From UBA11524 sp963642705 (GTDB taxonomy: Bacteria > Bacillota > Clostridia > Christensenellales > Aristaeellaceae): a stretch of 64,000 nt of DNA. The notes under the pieces are model-generated. The model was given only the letters and a program-made list of their open reading frames with translations. It was not told where the DNA came from and ran no database searches. Below, piece by piece: positions 51,704-60,567 of this stretch. The position numbers were made by a program, and so were the translations under genes. Numbering within the stretch: the first letter of the stretch is position 1; each line of letters starts with the position of its first letter. Where the stretch lies: NCBI GenBank assembly GCA_963642705.1, contig CAVIHU010000008.1:17464-81463 (forward strand), read 5' to 3'.

Positions 51704-52429
51704 TTACAAAACGGAAAAAATCAGAATGATGCCGGATAAAATCAGAAAGAGGTTAATGACCAGATTTAAGCGACGGTCATTCATCTTAGAAGAGCATTTG
51801 AGTCCTGCAAACATGCCGATAATCATAAAGGGCGTAAGCAGCAATGCGCTTTTCAAGACGTCAGCAGTAATAATGCCTGTCGCGATATACAGAATAAGGC
51901 GGAAAAAATCCTCGGCTAAAAAGACAGCGCAGATATTGCTCTTGAAAACGCGCGGATCCTTTTCAATGTGACTGAAATAGGCGGCGAGCAAAGCGCCTAC
52001 ACCGTAAAGTCCTGTCACAACGCCGGAGAGAATGCCAATGATATAAAGCACGGGTTTGCTGGTTTTCAGATGATGTTGAGGAACAATTCGATCGCATAGA
52101 AGGGAATATCCGCTCAATAAGATAATGAGCACACCGAAAAACGCTTTTGTCAACTGCGCATCGATGTTCCGCAGGAAGAAAACGCCGGGAATTGAACCGA
52201 GCATGACTGTCAGGAACAGGGGGAGAATCAGCCTGATGCGAAGAAACTGGCGATGCTTGACGATCATAATGATATTGGTCGGGGTGCCTAACAAAAGGTC
52301 GGTGGGCGTAATCAGAACATTTGCCGCATTGCCCAGAGAGGCAATGGAGGTAAAAACCATCGTGCTTGCAAAACCACATATTCCTTTTACAAAATAAGCC
52401 ACGAGAGTTGCAAACATCCAAATGAACAT
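51704..52429 (-). CDS. TauE/SafE (DUF81) family membrane transporter
   Basis: A protein of about 241 residues with seven or eight helices. MFIWMFATLVAYFVKGICGFASTMVFTSIAS and ITPTDLLLGTPTNI, and a second related half starting VLYIIGILSGVVTGLYGVGALLAAYF, show the duplicated TauE fold. Known members export or import sulfonates, sulfoacetate or other organic anions. Start ATG at 52429 follows GAAGGAG. Co-transcription with the LacI gene ties it to the sugar operon to its right, perhaps to export an acidic by-product. Confidence 0.85.
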   Translation of the reverse strand: MFIWMFATLVAYFVKGICGFASTMVFTSIASLGNAANVLITPTDLLLGTPTNIIMIVKHRQFLRIRLILPLFLTVMLGSIPGVFFLRNIDAQLTKAFFGVLIILLSGYSLLCDRIVPQHHLKTSKPVLYIIGILSGVVTGLYGVGALLAAYFSHIEKDPRVFKSNICAVFLAEDFFRLILYIATGIITADVLKSALLLTPFMIIGMFAGLKCSSKMNDRRLNLVINLFLILSGIILIFSVL

Positions 52430-52457
52430 ACGCCGCTCCTTCAAATCTTTCGGTGAC

Positions 52458-52503
52458 GCTCAACACGTATGTCCATTATAGCATGAGTTTTGCAAAATAT
52501 CAA
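52458..52503 (-). promoter_or_regulatory. Promoter with partial LacI operator (TauE-LacI operon)
   Basis: On the minus strand TTGATA and TATAAT are 17 bases apart. Plus positions 52459-52474 read CTCAACACGTATGTCC, matching ATCAACACGTGTTGAT at 7 of 8 positions in one half but only 3 of 8 in the other, downstream of the -10. This fits weak autoregulation. Confidence 0.55.
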
Positions 52504-52555
52504 GGTGATGATTTCACAAATTTTCCATTTAAACGGCATTTATGGGATTGCTCAA

Positions 52556-52584
52556 TTGCAAAGATTGTCCGCTTGTGGTATGAT
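52556..52584 (+). promoter_or_regulatory. Promoter of nagA
   Basis: TTGCAA and TATGAT are 17 bases apart, ending 44 bases before the ATG. No copy of the LacI palindrome is seen next to it. Confidence 0.65.
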
Positions 52585-52628
52585 AGCAGAGGTCAAAGCT
52601 CAAAAATGAAGAAAGAAGGTCGTTGAAA

Positions 52629-53789
52629 ATGGCAGAACTCATGATTGAAAATGCACAGGTTTACGCGAACGGACATTTTGAGCGGATGAACGTGTTGACG
52701 CGTAACGGAAAAATCACAGCTTTAGGCGATGATGTTTCTTTGTACGCATCAGCAACACGAATTGACGGACGAGGATATAAGCTGATTCCGGGGTTGATCG
52801 ATGCGCATACCCATGGCGGCGCCGGCGTTGATGTGAATGCAGCTAACGCCGAAGGCTTGAAACGGATTGCAGCCTTTTTTGCCAGTCAGGGCGTAACGGC
52901 TTGGAATGCGTCGGTTTTGACGGATACGGAAGAGACGACCATGCGCTGCATTGACACAATCAATCAGGTGTGTGAGGAGCATGGCTATGGTGCGCAGCTG
53001 TTAGGGGTCCATTTGGAAGGACCCTTTCTGAATCCGGAATATAAGGGCGCGATGCCGGAACATCTGCTGCGCAAAGGGGATGCAGCGCTTGTGCAACGGT
53101 ATCTTTGCGCGGCAAAAAACCATCTGCGCTATATGACCGTTGCACCGGAAATTGAAGGCGTCATGCAGTTGATCGAGGAATATTCCGACCGGATTGTGTT
53201 TGCAATCGGACATAGCGCGGCAACGTATGACGTCGCTATGGAAGCCTTCCGCAAGGGAGCACGTTGCGTAACGCATACATTCAACGGCATGAGACTTTTT
53301 CATCAGCACGAACCGGCGATTATGGGAGCGGCGCTGGAAAGCGATGCATGGTGCGAGGCGATTTGCGACGGACGTCATCTGCATCCCGGCACAGTTCGGA
53401 TGCTCCTGAAGTGCAAGGGAATGAAGAAGGTGATCGCCATTACGGACAGCATCATGGCTGCCGGACTTCCTGACGGCAACTATAAGCTGGGCGTGAATGA
53501 TATTATTGTCGAAAATGGCGATGCGCGGCTGGCGCATGGCAACTCGCGTGCAGGCAGCACGTTGACGATGATTCAAGCGCTGCGCAATCTGATTCGCTTT
53601 ACGGGAAAATCATTAGAGGAAATTATCCCGCTATTCACAGAAAATGTAGCGGCAGCATTGCGCTTTGATGACAGAAAGGGGCGTATCGCGGTCGGCTTTG
53701 ATGCGGATCTGGTGCTTTTGAATGATGAACTTGAGGTTTGCACAACCATTGTCGGCGGCGAGGTGGTGTATTCGCTTTTAGGGGCTTAA
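52629..53789 (+). CDS. nagA: N-acetylglucosamine-6-phosphate deacetylase
   Basis: A 386-residue amidohydrolase. The metal site and catalysis are spelled out by GLIDAHTHGGAGVDV (near residue 58), HLEGPFLNPEYKGA with the ligand Glu (near 125), IGHSAATYD (His), THTFNGMRLFHQHEP and the catalytic Asp in AITDSIMAAGLPDG. It converts GlcNAc-6-P, or GalNAc-6-P in the Aga variant, to the amino-sugar phosphate plus acetate. ATG at 52629 is preferred over TTG at 52623. NagB is absent; instead a SIS-domain enzyme follows in the next operon, which recalls the AgaA-AgaS arrangement. Confidence 0.93.
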   Translation: MAELMIENAQVYANGHFERMNVLTRNGKITALGDDVSLYASATRIDGRGYKLIPGLIDAHTHGGAGVDVNAANAEGLKRIAAFFASQGVTAWNASVLTDTEETTMRCIDTINQVCEEHGYGAQLLGVHLEGPFLNPEYKGAMPEHLLRKGDAALVQRYLCAAKNHLRYMTVAPEIEGVMQLIEEYSDRIVFAIGHSAATYDVAMEAFRKGARCVTHTFNGMRLFHQHEPAIMGAALESDAWCEAICDGRHLHPGTVRMLLKCKGMKKVIAITDSIMAAGLPDGNYKLGVNDIIVENGDARLAHGNSRAGSTLTMIQALRNLIRFTGKSLEEIIPLFTENVAAALRFDDRKGRIAVGFDADLVLLNDELEVCTTIVGGEVVYSLLGA

Positions 53790-53953
53790 AGAGGCACCGT
53801 GCAATTCGGTGATGCTGCCGGATATGAATTCAAACCATTTGTTTCTTGCAGAATTCTCGATTCATATCCGGCAAACCATCGATTTCTGCAATTGCATCTG
53901 CAATAAAATTCATGATTTATCGCGCCATCTTATTTGTGCGATGCTCACTTTAA
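53786..53953. repeat. Dispersed palindromic repeat (copy 6 of 6), overlapping the nagA stop
   Basis: About 168 bp with left end TTAAAGAGGCACCGTGCAATTCGG and right end TTTGTGCGATGCTCACTTTAA. The TAA of nagA lies in the left end. Internal blocks CTTGCAGAATTCTCGATTCATATCCGG and CGATTTCTGCAATTGC match other copies. The rest of the 306-bp gap holds the operator-promoter below and its leader. Confidence 0.72.
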
Positions 53954-53974
53954 GAAAAAAGTTGAAAAAACCTC

Positions 53975-54003
53975 TTGACACCATCAACACGTGTTGATAT
54001 AAT
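53975..54003 (+). promoter_or_regulatory. Consensus promoter with LacI-type operator in the spacer
   Basis: TTGACA (53975-53980) and TATAAT (53998-54003) are separated by exactly 17 bases. The spacer contains ATCAACACGTGTTGAT (53983-53998), a perfect 16-bp palindrome of LacI type. Binding there would exclude RNA polymerase. It drives the operon from 54096 to beyond the window end. Confidence 0.85.
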
Positions 54004-54095
54004 GATGGTGAAAGCGGTCAGCATTTGAACGCTTAGCCCAAGGAGCTCCTGGAGGCACATTCTGGACCGTTCTAACTGAAAATGGAGGTAGCGTC

Positions 54096-55337
54096 ATGAA
54101 GAAGACAATGTCGGTGTTCCTGGTGTTGTGCATGCTGCTGGCATTCGCGGTGAGTGCGCAGGCGGATGAAAAGACCGTATTGAAGATTTCCAACTATGCG
54201 GTTTTGGAATCCAACTACACTGAATTCTGGAACAATGTTGAGGCAGGCTTTGAGGCTGCTTATCCCGAATACGATATTGAATGGGTCACCAGCGAATACG
54301 GCCAGACCACCAATACGGTGATCACAGCGGCCGGCGGCGGCGACTACTGCGATGCGCTTTTCGGCGAGCTGTCCTGGGTTTCTGTCCTTGCCTATGCCTT
54401 CGAGCCGGTGACGGACGTGCTGAGCGAGGATCTGATTAATACCTTCGATGCCAATATCCTCGATTCGTGCAAGTTTGACGGCGAATGCTATGCAATCCCG
54501 TACTATGTGTCGCCGTTTATTCTGTACTACAATACCGAGCTGTTTGCGCAGGCAGGCATCGAGGTGCCGACCACCTATGATGAGCTGATGGATGCTTGCG
54601 AAAAGCTCAGCAAATTGACTAGCCCCATCACGGGCAACCCAGTTGTTCCCTTCGGTCAGACCACTGCGTCTGTCGCGATTTCCGGCACCTCGCTGACTGC
54701 CTTCATCTATAACTTCGGCGGTACGGTGCTCGACCTGGATACCGGTCTGATGAGCATTGATAACGATGGCTTCCGTCAGGCGCTTGAAACGCTGCAGGCA
54801 CTGTATCAGGCTGGCTATATGACGCCGAATCAGAAACTGAAGGAACTGCGTCAATCCTTTGCCAACGGCGAACTGGCAATGTACTACGATCAGTCCTGGG
54901 GCTTCAGCGGCGTATCCGGCATTAATCCCGATGCGGCGAGCTTCACGGCCTCCGCGCCTGCGATGAGGGGCGGCGAGGGCTCCGGTCAGTCCGTGTTGAA
55001 TGCGGGCGTGTTCATGGTGTCCAATAAGAATGGTCATGCGGAAGGCGTCAACAAGTTTATTGAATATGTGACTTCTGACGAGGTCGTCGGTCACTATATC
55101 CGTGACATTGCCGCCGGCTGGTCTGCCAAGACGGCAGAACTTGAGGTCGCTCCTGTGCTGCAGGGCGCGACGGGCTCTCAGGGCAATCTGAAGGCTGTCC
55201 CAATGATCGAAACCCTGAATGACCTGAATCTGGAGCTGGACACCCTTGCACAGAACGTGACTCTGAATGGCATGTCTGTTGATGATGCGATTGAAGAGTT
55301 CAAAAATTCCAGCGCGTACCAGACGATTGGCGAATAA
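54096..55337 (+). CDS. Extracellular sugar-binding protein, family 1 (CUT1)
   Basis: A 413-residue receptor with signal peptide MKKTMSVFLVLCMLLAFAVSAQA. The domain opens with VLKISNYAVLESNYTEFWNNVEAGFEAAYP and contains DGECYAIPYYVSPFILYYNTELFAQAGIEVPTTYDEL split by sugar-site aromatic residues, as usual in this family. Start follows ATGGAGG. It is the first gene behind the LacI-type operator, and a terminator-like hairpin follows it. The substrate is unknown, but neighbours point to an amino sugar or a related hexose. Confidence 0.92.
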   Translation: MKKTMSVFLVLCMLLAFAVSAQADEKTVLKISNYAVLESNYTEFWNNVEAGFEAAYPEYDIEWVTSEYGQTTNTVITAAGGGDYCDALFGELSWVSVLAYAFEPVTDVLSEDLINTFDANILDSCKFDGECYAIPYYVSPFILYYNTELFAQAGIEVPTTYDELMDACEKLSKLTSPITGNPVVPFGQTTASVAISGTSLTAFIYNFGGTVLDLDTGLMSIDNDGFRQALETLQALYQAGYMTPNQKLKELRQSFANGELAMYYDQSWGFSGVSGINPDAASFTASAPAMRGGEGSGQSVLNAGVFMVSNKNGHAEGVNKFIEYVTSDEVVGHYIRDIAAGWSAKTAELEVAPVLQGATGSQGNLKAVPMIETLNDLNLELDTLAQNVTLNGMSVDDAIEEFKNSSAYQTIGE

Positions 55338-55360
55338 AAAACGCCGGCTGTCCAAAGGAG

Positions 55361-55405
55361 GACAGGGAAGGAATGGTGAAATCCTTCCTTCCCTGTCTTT
55401 TTTTT
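55361..55405 (+). terminator. Terminator or attenuator after the binding-protein gene
   Basis: GACAGGGAAGGA and TCCTTCCCTGTC flank a short loop and are followed by eight T residues. Placed before the permease genes, it should let through only part of the transcripts. Confidence 0.8.
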
Positions 55406-55459
55406 GAACACTGAACCGGATTGCTGCTTATAACAGGAGCAGGAGAAAGAGGTGTGTGT

Positions 55460-56365
55460 ATGGGGAAAATGCGCAAAACAACAGCCGACAAGCTGTTTTG
55501 GCTGCTATTAGTCATCCCTGCAATGCTGATTGTTGCGGCTTTTATTCTGATTCCGATTGCCGACTCCGTGCGCATGAGCTTCACGGAGTATAAAATGAAG
55601 AACATTCTCAAAGGAACGCCTGCCGTTTGGAATGACTTTGAGAATTATATAAAACTCTTTTCAAACAGTCGGTTTCTGCCGACAATCACGCGCACCTTTG
55701 GATTTGTTCTATGGGTGGTTCTGGCTCAATTCGTGATCGGTATGATTTTTGCATTGCTTCTTAATTCGAACGTCAAAGGCGCGAGATTCATCCGCAGCGT
55801 GATGATGATGCCATGGGTGGTTCCTACGGTTATTTCGGCATTGGTCTGGATGTGGATTTATCAGAGCCAGTATGGCCTGCTGAAATATCTGGTCAGCGCT
55901 GTTACGTTCGGAAAGGTCAGCGATTTTGCAATCCTGAACAGTACGCAGTACGCGATGGTTGGCATCGGCATTGCTGCCTTGTGGAAGCAGATTCCGCTGA
56001 CGACGCTGCTCCTGCTGGCAGGTTTGCAAAATGTTCCGGACGATATCATTGAGGCGGCGACAATTGATGGCGCAGGGTATTTTACCCGCATTGTTCACAT
56101 TGTGATGCCCTATATGCGCAGCGTCATTTCAGTTGTCATTACGATGGCGATTATCGAGAACTTCAAGCAGTTCCCGCTGATTTGGACGATGACCGGCGGC
56201 GGTCCGTCTAATTCCACGACAACCCTTGCAATCCTCTCTTACCGCGAAGCGTTTGTAAGCCAGAACCTTGGATCCGGTGCTGCCGTTACAACAATCTGGA
56301 TGCTTCTGATGATTGTGGTGGTGGCATTGTTCAAAAAGGTACTTGGCCGTCAGCAAGCAGAGTGA
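55460..56365 (+). CDS. Sugar ABC transporter permease, MalF/UgpA-like
   Basis: A 301-residue permease with six helices; ADKLFWLLLVIPAMLIVAAFILIPI is the opening helix and DDIIEAATIDGAGYFTRIVHIVMP the EAA loop. The start at 55460 has AGAGGTG upstream. MTGGGPSNSTTTLAILSYREAF near the C-terminus is a standard CUT1 block. It forms the translocation channel with the following gene. Confidence 0.93.
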   Translation: MGKMRKTTADKLFWLLLVIPAMLIVAAFILIPIADSVRMSFTEYKMKNILKGTPAVWNDFENYIKLFSNSRFLPTITRTFGFVLWVVLAQFVIGMIFALLLNSNVKGARFIRSVMMMPWVVPTVISALVWMWIYQSQYGLLKYLVSAVTFGKVSDFAILNSTQYAMVGIGIAALWKQIPLTTLLLLAGLQNVPDDIIEAATIDGAGYFTRIVHIVMPYMRSVISVVITMAIIENFKQFPLIWTMTGGGPSNSTTTLAILSYREAFVSQNLGSGAAVTTIWMLLMIVVVALFKKVLGRQQAE

Positions 56366-56379
56366 AAGGAGGAAATGTG

Positions 56380-57252
56380 ATGGAAGCGGTTCATACGTCT
56401 GTTCATAGGTCTATTCGTCCCAAGGCGGCTGTGCTGAATGTTTTTCGATATCTGTTGCTGTTTGTCATTCTGCTGTTCCTGCTGTTCCCATTGTATTGGG
56501 TTCTGATCACCTCGTTCAAAACGAATCTGGAAGCATACCTGTATCCGCCAACCTTCTGGCCGAAGGATTTTACGGTTGACAGCTACATCCGTCTGGTAAC
56601 GGAAAATAATCAGTTCTTTGTGTACTACCGCAATAACTTCATTGTGTCCGGTGCGGTTGCACTGATTACGCTGTTAGCTTCATTCCTCGCCGGTTATGCG
56701 CTGTCGCGGCTGCATGTAAAATTAAACGCTGCCGTGATTGCTCTCCTGACGGCATCGCAGATGTTCCCTGTTGTCAGCAGATTGATCTCTCTGTATGGGA
56801 TTCTTCGCTCTGTTGAGTTGATCAACACGCTGTCGGGACTCATTCTCGCCATAACGGCATCGCAGATTCCGTTCTGCACGATGCTGATGATCTCCTTCTT
56901 TGATGGTGTGCCGAACAGCATCGAGGAAGCAGCAACGGTAGACGGCGCCGGACGCTGGCGCATCATGTTCTCCATTTCTCTGCCCTTGGTGTCCGGTGGT
57001 ATGCTCGCTGTGGGCATCTATGCATTCCTGATGGCGTGGGATGATTTCCTGCATGCGGCAATTCTGATTCAAAATGACAGCTTGCGGACGCTGTCTGTCG
57101 GTATTTCGGCACGTTATCTTGGCGAGCTGTCGTATGACTGGTCTTTGGTCAACACGATTTCCATCGTAGGTATCCTCCCGATGCTCCTCCTGTTCTTCTT
57201 CTTCCAGAAGTACATGGTCAAGGGGCTTGTGGCAGGCGCGGTAAAAGGCTAA
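56380..57252 (+). CDS. Sugar ABC transporter permease, MalG-like
   Basis: A 290-residue permease. FPLYWVLITSFKTNLEAYLYPPTFWPKDFT after the first helix and SIEEAATVDGAGRWRIMFSISLPLV as EAA loop are typical, and it ends QKYMVKGLVAGAVKG. ATG at 56380 follows GAAAGGAGG. As in the other CUT1 systems here there is no ATPase gene, implying a shared MsmX-like ATPase. Confidence 0.93.
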   Translation: MEAVHTSVHRSIRPKAAVLNVFRYLLLFVILLFLLFPLYWVLITSFKTNLEAYLYPPTFWPKDFTVDSYIRLVTENNQFFVYYRNNFIVSGAVALITLLASFLAGYALSRLHVKLNAAVIALLTASQMFPVVSRLISLYGILRSVELINTLSGLILAITASQIPFCTMLMISFFDGVPNSIEEAATVDGAGRWRIMFSISLPLVSGGMLAVGIYAFLMAWDDFLHAAILIQNDSLRTLSVGISARYLGELSYDWSLVNTISIVGILPMLLLFFFFQKYMVKGLVAGAVKG

Positions 57253-57283
57253 ATACGCTGCATATAGAAAGGAAGTTACAATC

Positions 57284-58321
57284 ATGAGCCAGTTGGGAAA
57301 TAAAACTTATCGGGAAATTTACGGTCAGGCAGACTCCTTTGAAGCGCTGATCAACACGCTTCCTGAAACGCTGGATACGCTGAAGAATGTATTTGCGCAG
57401 AAATATGATCAGCTGATCTTTACCGGCTGCGGAACGTCTTTCTATCTTGCGCAAACGGCTGCGTATGTTTTCAATAAGTATAACACGACGCCTGCATGGG
57501 CGGTATGCTGCTCAGAGCTGTATGATACGCCGCACGCGTATATTAAGGGCGCAAAGACGCTTGTTCTGCCAATTACACGCAAGAGCTATACCACCGAGGT
57601 TCGCCGTGCGATTGACCGCGTCCGGAAAATCGAGGGAGTTACCTCTTTGGCCATCACCTGCGATGCGGACAGCAAGCTTTACAACGATCATTATGTGCTT
57701 TGCCCCGATACGGCGGAGGAAAGTGTCATCATGACGCGTTCGTTTACGGCAATGGTGATGATGGCGGAAATCGTCAGCCTGTTTGCCGCAGACCGGATCA
57801 ATGAAATTGAAAAGCTGAAGGAATTGCCGGCGATTGCAAAAACGACGATCCCTGCCATGGATGCGCTGGCGGAGAAGATCGTAGCAGAAAATCCGGAGCT
57901 GAATCTGTTCATCACATTGGGACAGGGCATGATGTACGGCATTGCCAATGAATGCATGAACAAGATGAAGGAAATGAGCCTTTCCAATTCTGAAGCATAT
58001 TATTCTTTGGAATACAGGCACGGTCCGATGAGCCTGGTGGACAAGAATACGCTGATCATGATGTTTACCTTGCCGGAAACGCAGGAAGAGGATGTAAAGC
58101 TGCTGCGCGAGCTTGAAGGATATGGCGGTGTGTCGGTTGCCATGGGCCCTGCACCTGAAGCGGTGGGCTGCCGGTATCAGCTGAAGGTCGGCAATGATGA
58201 AATGACATGCGCTGTGCTTGGCTCTATTTTCGGGCAGATGATCGGCTACCATGTTGCAATGAAGAAAGGTCTTGAGCCTGACACGCCCCGCCATCTTTCG
58301 CAGGCCATTGTTTTGAAGTAA
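57284..58321 (+). CDS. SIS-domain sugar isomerase/deaminase (AgaS/FrlB/GlmS-isomerase-like)
   Basis: A 345-residue protein with two SIS domains. The first has LIFTGCGTSFYLAQTAAYVF and VLPITRKSYTTEVRRAI; the second has LFITLGQGMMYGIANECMNKMKEMSL and EAYYSLEYRHGPMSLVD, where Glu and His belong to the isomerase site. The fold is used for aldose-ketose isomerisation with or without ammonia or amine release: GlmS, AgaS (galactosamine-6-P to tagatose-6-P) and FrlB (fructoselysine-6-P). Adjacent nagA, kinase, aldolase and TPI genes make an AgaS-type deaminase the simplest reading. FrlB-type deglycase is the main alternative. Confidence 0.85.
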   Translation: MSQLGNKTYREIYGQADSFEALINTLPETLDTLKNVFAQKYDQLIFTGCGTSFYLAQTAAYVFNKYNTTPAWAVCCSELYDTPHAYIKGAKTLVLPITRKSYTTEVRRAIDRVRKIEGVTSLAITCDADSKLYNDHYVLCPDTAEESVIMTRSFTAMVMMAEIVSLFAADRINEIEKLKELPAIAKTTIPAMDALAEKIVAENPELNLFITLGQGMMYGIANECMNKMKEMSLSNSEAYYSLEYRHGPMSLVDKNTLIMMFTLPETQEEDVKLLRELEGYGGVSVAMGPAPEAVGCRYQLKVGNDEMTCAVLGSIFGQMIGYHVAMKKGLEPDTPRHLSQAIVLK

Positions 58322-58340
58322 TTGCTGAGGAGAGAATAAA

Positions 58341-59189
58341 ATGCTTTGCACAAATCTTGAACAGATGCAGAAAGCAGCCAAGGAAGGCTATGCGATTCCT
58401 GCAATTAATACACAGGGCGGAAATTATGATATCATTCGTGCCATTTGCAAGGCGGCGGATGAAATGAAATCACCCATTATTCTGGCGCATTATGTATCCA
58501 CCGGCGCTTACAGCGGTCACGATTGGTTTGTACAGGTCGCCAAGTGGTGCGCGGAACGCGTATCTGTGCCGGTTTCAATTCATCTGGATCATGGGGACGG
58601 TTTCCCGATTTGCATGGAGGCGCTGCGCCTTGGATTTACATCGCTGATGATTGACGGATCAAAGCAGCCGGTTCGTGAAAATGCGACATTGACAGAGGAA
58701 GTTGTAAAAGTTGCAAAGTGTTTTCATGTTCCGGTGGAGGCCGAAATCGGTGAATTGCAGCGCCTTGACAATGGTGTCGTAATGGAGAATAAAAATCTTG
58801 CCAATCCGGATGAGGTGCGTGAATTTTTGAATCTGTGTCATCCTGATACGCTGGCTATTGGCATTGGCAACGCACACGGGTATTATAAGGGTGAACCCGA
58901 TATTCATCTGGATATTCTTGAGAAGGTTCGCGCGTTTACCGATATGCCCTTCGTGCTGCACGGCTGCACGGGCATGAAGGAAAGCGTGGTTCGTGACGCA
59001 ATCAAGATGGGCGTTGCGAAAATCAACTTCGGCACAGAGATTCGGTATAAGTATATTCAGCATTTGGAGGAAGGTTTGCAGACCGATCATCAGGGACATA
59101 GCTGGAAGGTGAGCCAGTATGCCAGCGATGCCCTGGTGGAGGACGTCAAGCATATTATCCGGTTGTCCGGATCGGAAGGAAAGGCTTAA
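58341..59189 (+). CDS. Class II ketose-bisphosphate aldolase (Fba/GatY/KbaY family)
   Basis: A 282-residue zinc aldolase. PAINTQGGNYDIIRAICKAADEMKSPIIL is the usual N-terminal block. SIHLDHGDGFPICMEALRLGFTSLMIDGS holds the catalytic Asp and zinc His; VPVEAEIGEL carries the Glu; AIGIGNAHGYY and VLHGCTGMKE hold the further zinc His residues and phosphate site, where GatY/FbaA have SGG. It cleaves fructose- or tagatose-1,6-bisphosphate. Start follows GAGGAGAG. Next to a SIS enzyme and a phosphofructokinase, cleavage of tagatose-1,6-bisphosphate is plausible. The T-G-M in place of S-G might change specificity. Confidence 0.9.
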   Translation: MLCTNLEQMQKAAKEGYAIPAINTQGGNYDIIRAICKAADEMKSPIILAHYVSTGAYSGHDWFVQVAKWCAERVSVPVSIHLDHGDGFPICMEALRLGFTSLMIDGSKQPVRENATLTEEVVKVAKCFHVPVEAEIGELQRLDNGVVMENKNLANPDEVREFLNLCHPDTLAIGIGNAHGYYKGEPDIHLDILEKVRAFTDMPFVLHGCTGMKESVVRDAIKMGVAKINFGTEIRYKYIQHLEEGLQTDHQGHSWKVSQYASDALVEDVKHIIRLSGSEGKA

Positions 59190-59204
59190 GGGAGGCAATT
59201 GACA

Positions 59205-60551
59205 ATGGGGAAAAGCTTGATTGTCGGCCTGATGGTCACGAAATCCGGTCGTTGGCCGCAGGAGCTGCCTGATAAACGATTGGCGGAGTATTCGGAATGG
59301 ATGCGGAATAATCTTCCTGATATGAAGCTCCTGATTCCGGATCACGTGCTCACAACGCCTGCGGAAGTACAGGAAGCAATTGAACAGTTCCGTTCCGCCC
59401 TTGTGGACGTTGTTGTAATGGTCTATGGCGCCTTTACCGCAGACGATATAGCGGCGGCGATTAAGCAGCAGATGAACGTTCCTCTAATTCTCTGGGCGCC
59501 ACATGAGCCACCCTTCCATCCCGATGAACGTCTCTGGGCAAATGCATTGTGCGCCATGACCATGAATGCATCCGCGCTTAATCGCCTGGGATATGCCTAT
59601 CATACGGTTTATGGCGACCCGGATGAGGATGCTGCCGGCGGCCGGATCATCCGACTGCTGAAGGCCTATGCGACCCGAAAGGCTTTAAGCGGCATGAACA
59701 TCGGTTTGTTTGGCTATCGACCGACCAATTATTATGTGAGTACCTTTGATGAGGCTTCGATTCGGCATACCTTCGGCATGACGATGAATTCCACCGATCT
59801 GCAGGTCGTTAAGAGCGAGATGGATGCGCTGCCGGAAAGCGAAGTCAAGGCGGATATGGATTACGTGCAAAACACATGGGATATCAGCCGGTTGCCGGAA
59901 GGACATCTGGAGCTGCATTCCCGTTCCTATCTTGCCATTAAGAAGGTCATGACTGATCAGGGCTATGATTTTGCATCCATCAAATGCTGGCCTGAGATGA
60001 CGACGATGCATATTCAGCCGTGCGCGGTTCTTGGCCGTCTGCTGAGCGATGGACTGACCGTTGCCTGCGAGGGCGATGTGGATGCAGGCATCACGCAGAT
60101 GATGGAGCAGAAGCTCACGGGAAAGACGCCTTTTATTGCCGATATGATTGATATGGATGAGAAGGAGAATACGCTGACATTCTGGCATTGCGGCAATGCG
60201 GCGCCTGAGCTGCATTCAACAAAATACGCCTGTGCATTATGCAATCATCCTCTGATCGGTCAGGGCAGCGCCTTCTGGACGGCATTGAAGCCCGGATGCG
60301 TAACAATTGCACGTCTGCATAATGACCATGGCAAGTATAAGCTGGTTCTGATGCGCGGCGATGCATTAGACCGTGATCGTACATCGCGCGGCTGTATGTG
60401 CTTTGTAAAGATGGAACAGCCGGTTCGTGCAACGGTTGATGCTTTGCTTGCGAAGGGGATTCCGCATCATTATGTCCTGGTGTGGGATGATTGCTATGAA
60501 GCCATGAAGCAGACGGCGGCAATCATGGAGATTCCGGTAATCGAGCTGTAA
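59205..60551 (+). CDS. L-fucose/L-arabinose isomerase-like protein
   Basis: A 448-residue protein resembling the fucose isomerase family: an N-terminal Rossmann-like sugar-isomerase half (DVVVMVYGAFTADDIAAAI, LILWAPHEPP) and a C-terminal FucI-like half (FASIKCWPEM, ACEGDVDAGITQMMEQKLTGKTPFIADM, TFWHCGNAAPEL). The metal-binding Glu-Asp-His set of FucI/AraA probably corresponds to residues in WPEM, EGDVD and WHCG. It is shorter than FucI (about 590). ATG at 59205 has GGGAGG upstream. Whether it isomerises an unphosphorylated sugar is unknown. It lies between aldolase and kinase genes. Confidence 0.8.
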   Translation: MGKSLIVGLMVTKSGRWPQELPDKRLAEYSEWMRNNLPDMKLLIPDHVLTTPAEVQEAIEQFRSALVDVVVMVYGAFTADDIAAAIKQQMNVPLILWAPHEPPFHPDERLWANALCAMTMNASALNRLGYAYHTVYGDPDEDAAGGRIIRLLKAYATRKALSGMNIGLFGYRPTNYYVSTFDEASIRHTFGMTMNSTDLQVVKSEMDALPESEVKADMDYVQNTWDISRLPEGHLELHSRSYLAIKKVMTDQGYDFASIKCWPEMTTMHIQPCAVLGRLLSDGLTVACEGDVDAGITQMMEQKLTGKTPFIADMIDMDEKENTLTFWHCGNAAPELHSTKYACALCNHPLIGQGSAFWTALKPGCVTIARLHNDHGKYKLVLMRGDALDRDRTSRGCMCFVKMEQPVRATVDALLAKGIPHHYVLVWDDCYEAMKQTAAIMEIPVIEL

Positions 60552-60567
60552 AGGGTGGAGGAAACGT

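Noticed and set aside
54035..54060. Palindrome AGGAGCTCCT in the leader of the sugar operon as a second operator
   Set aside because: It is short, GC-rich and occurs once; it may be only a small hairpin in the mRNA leader.
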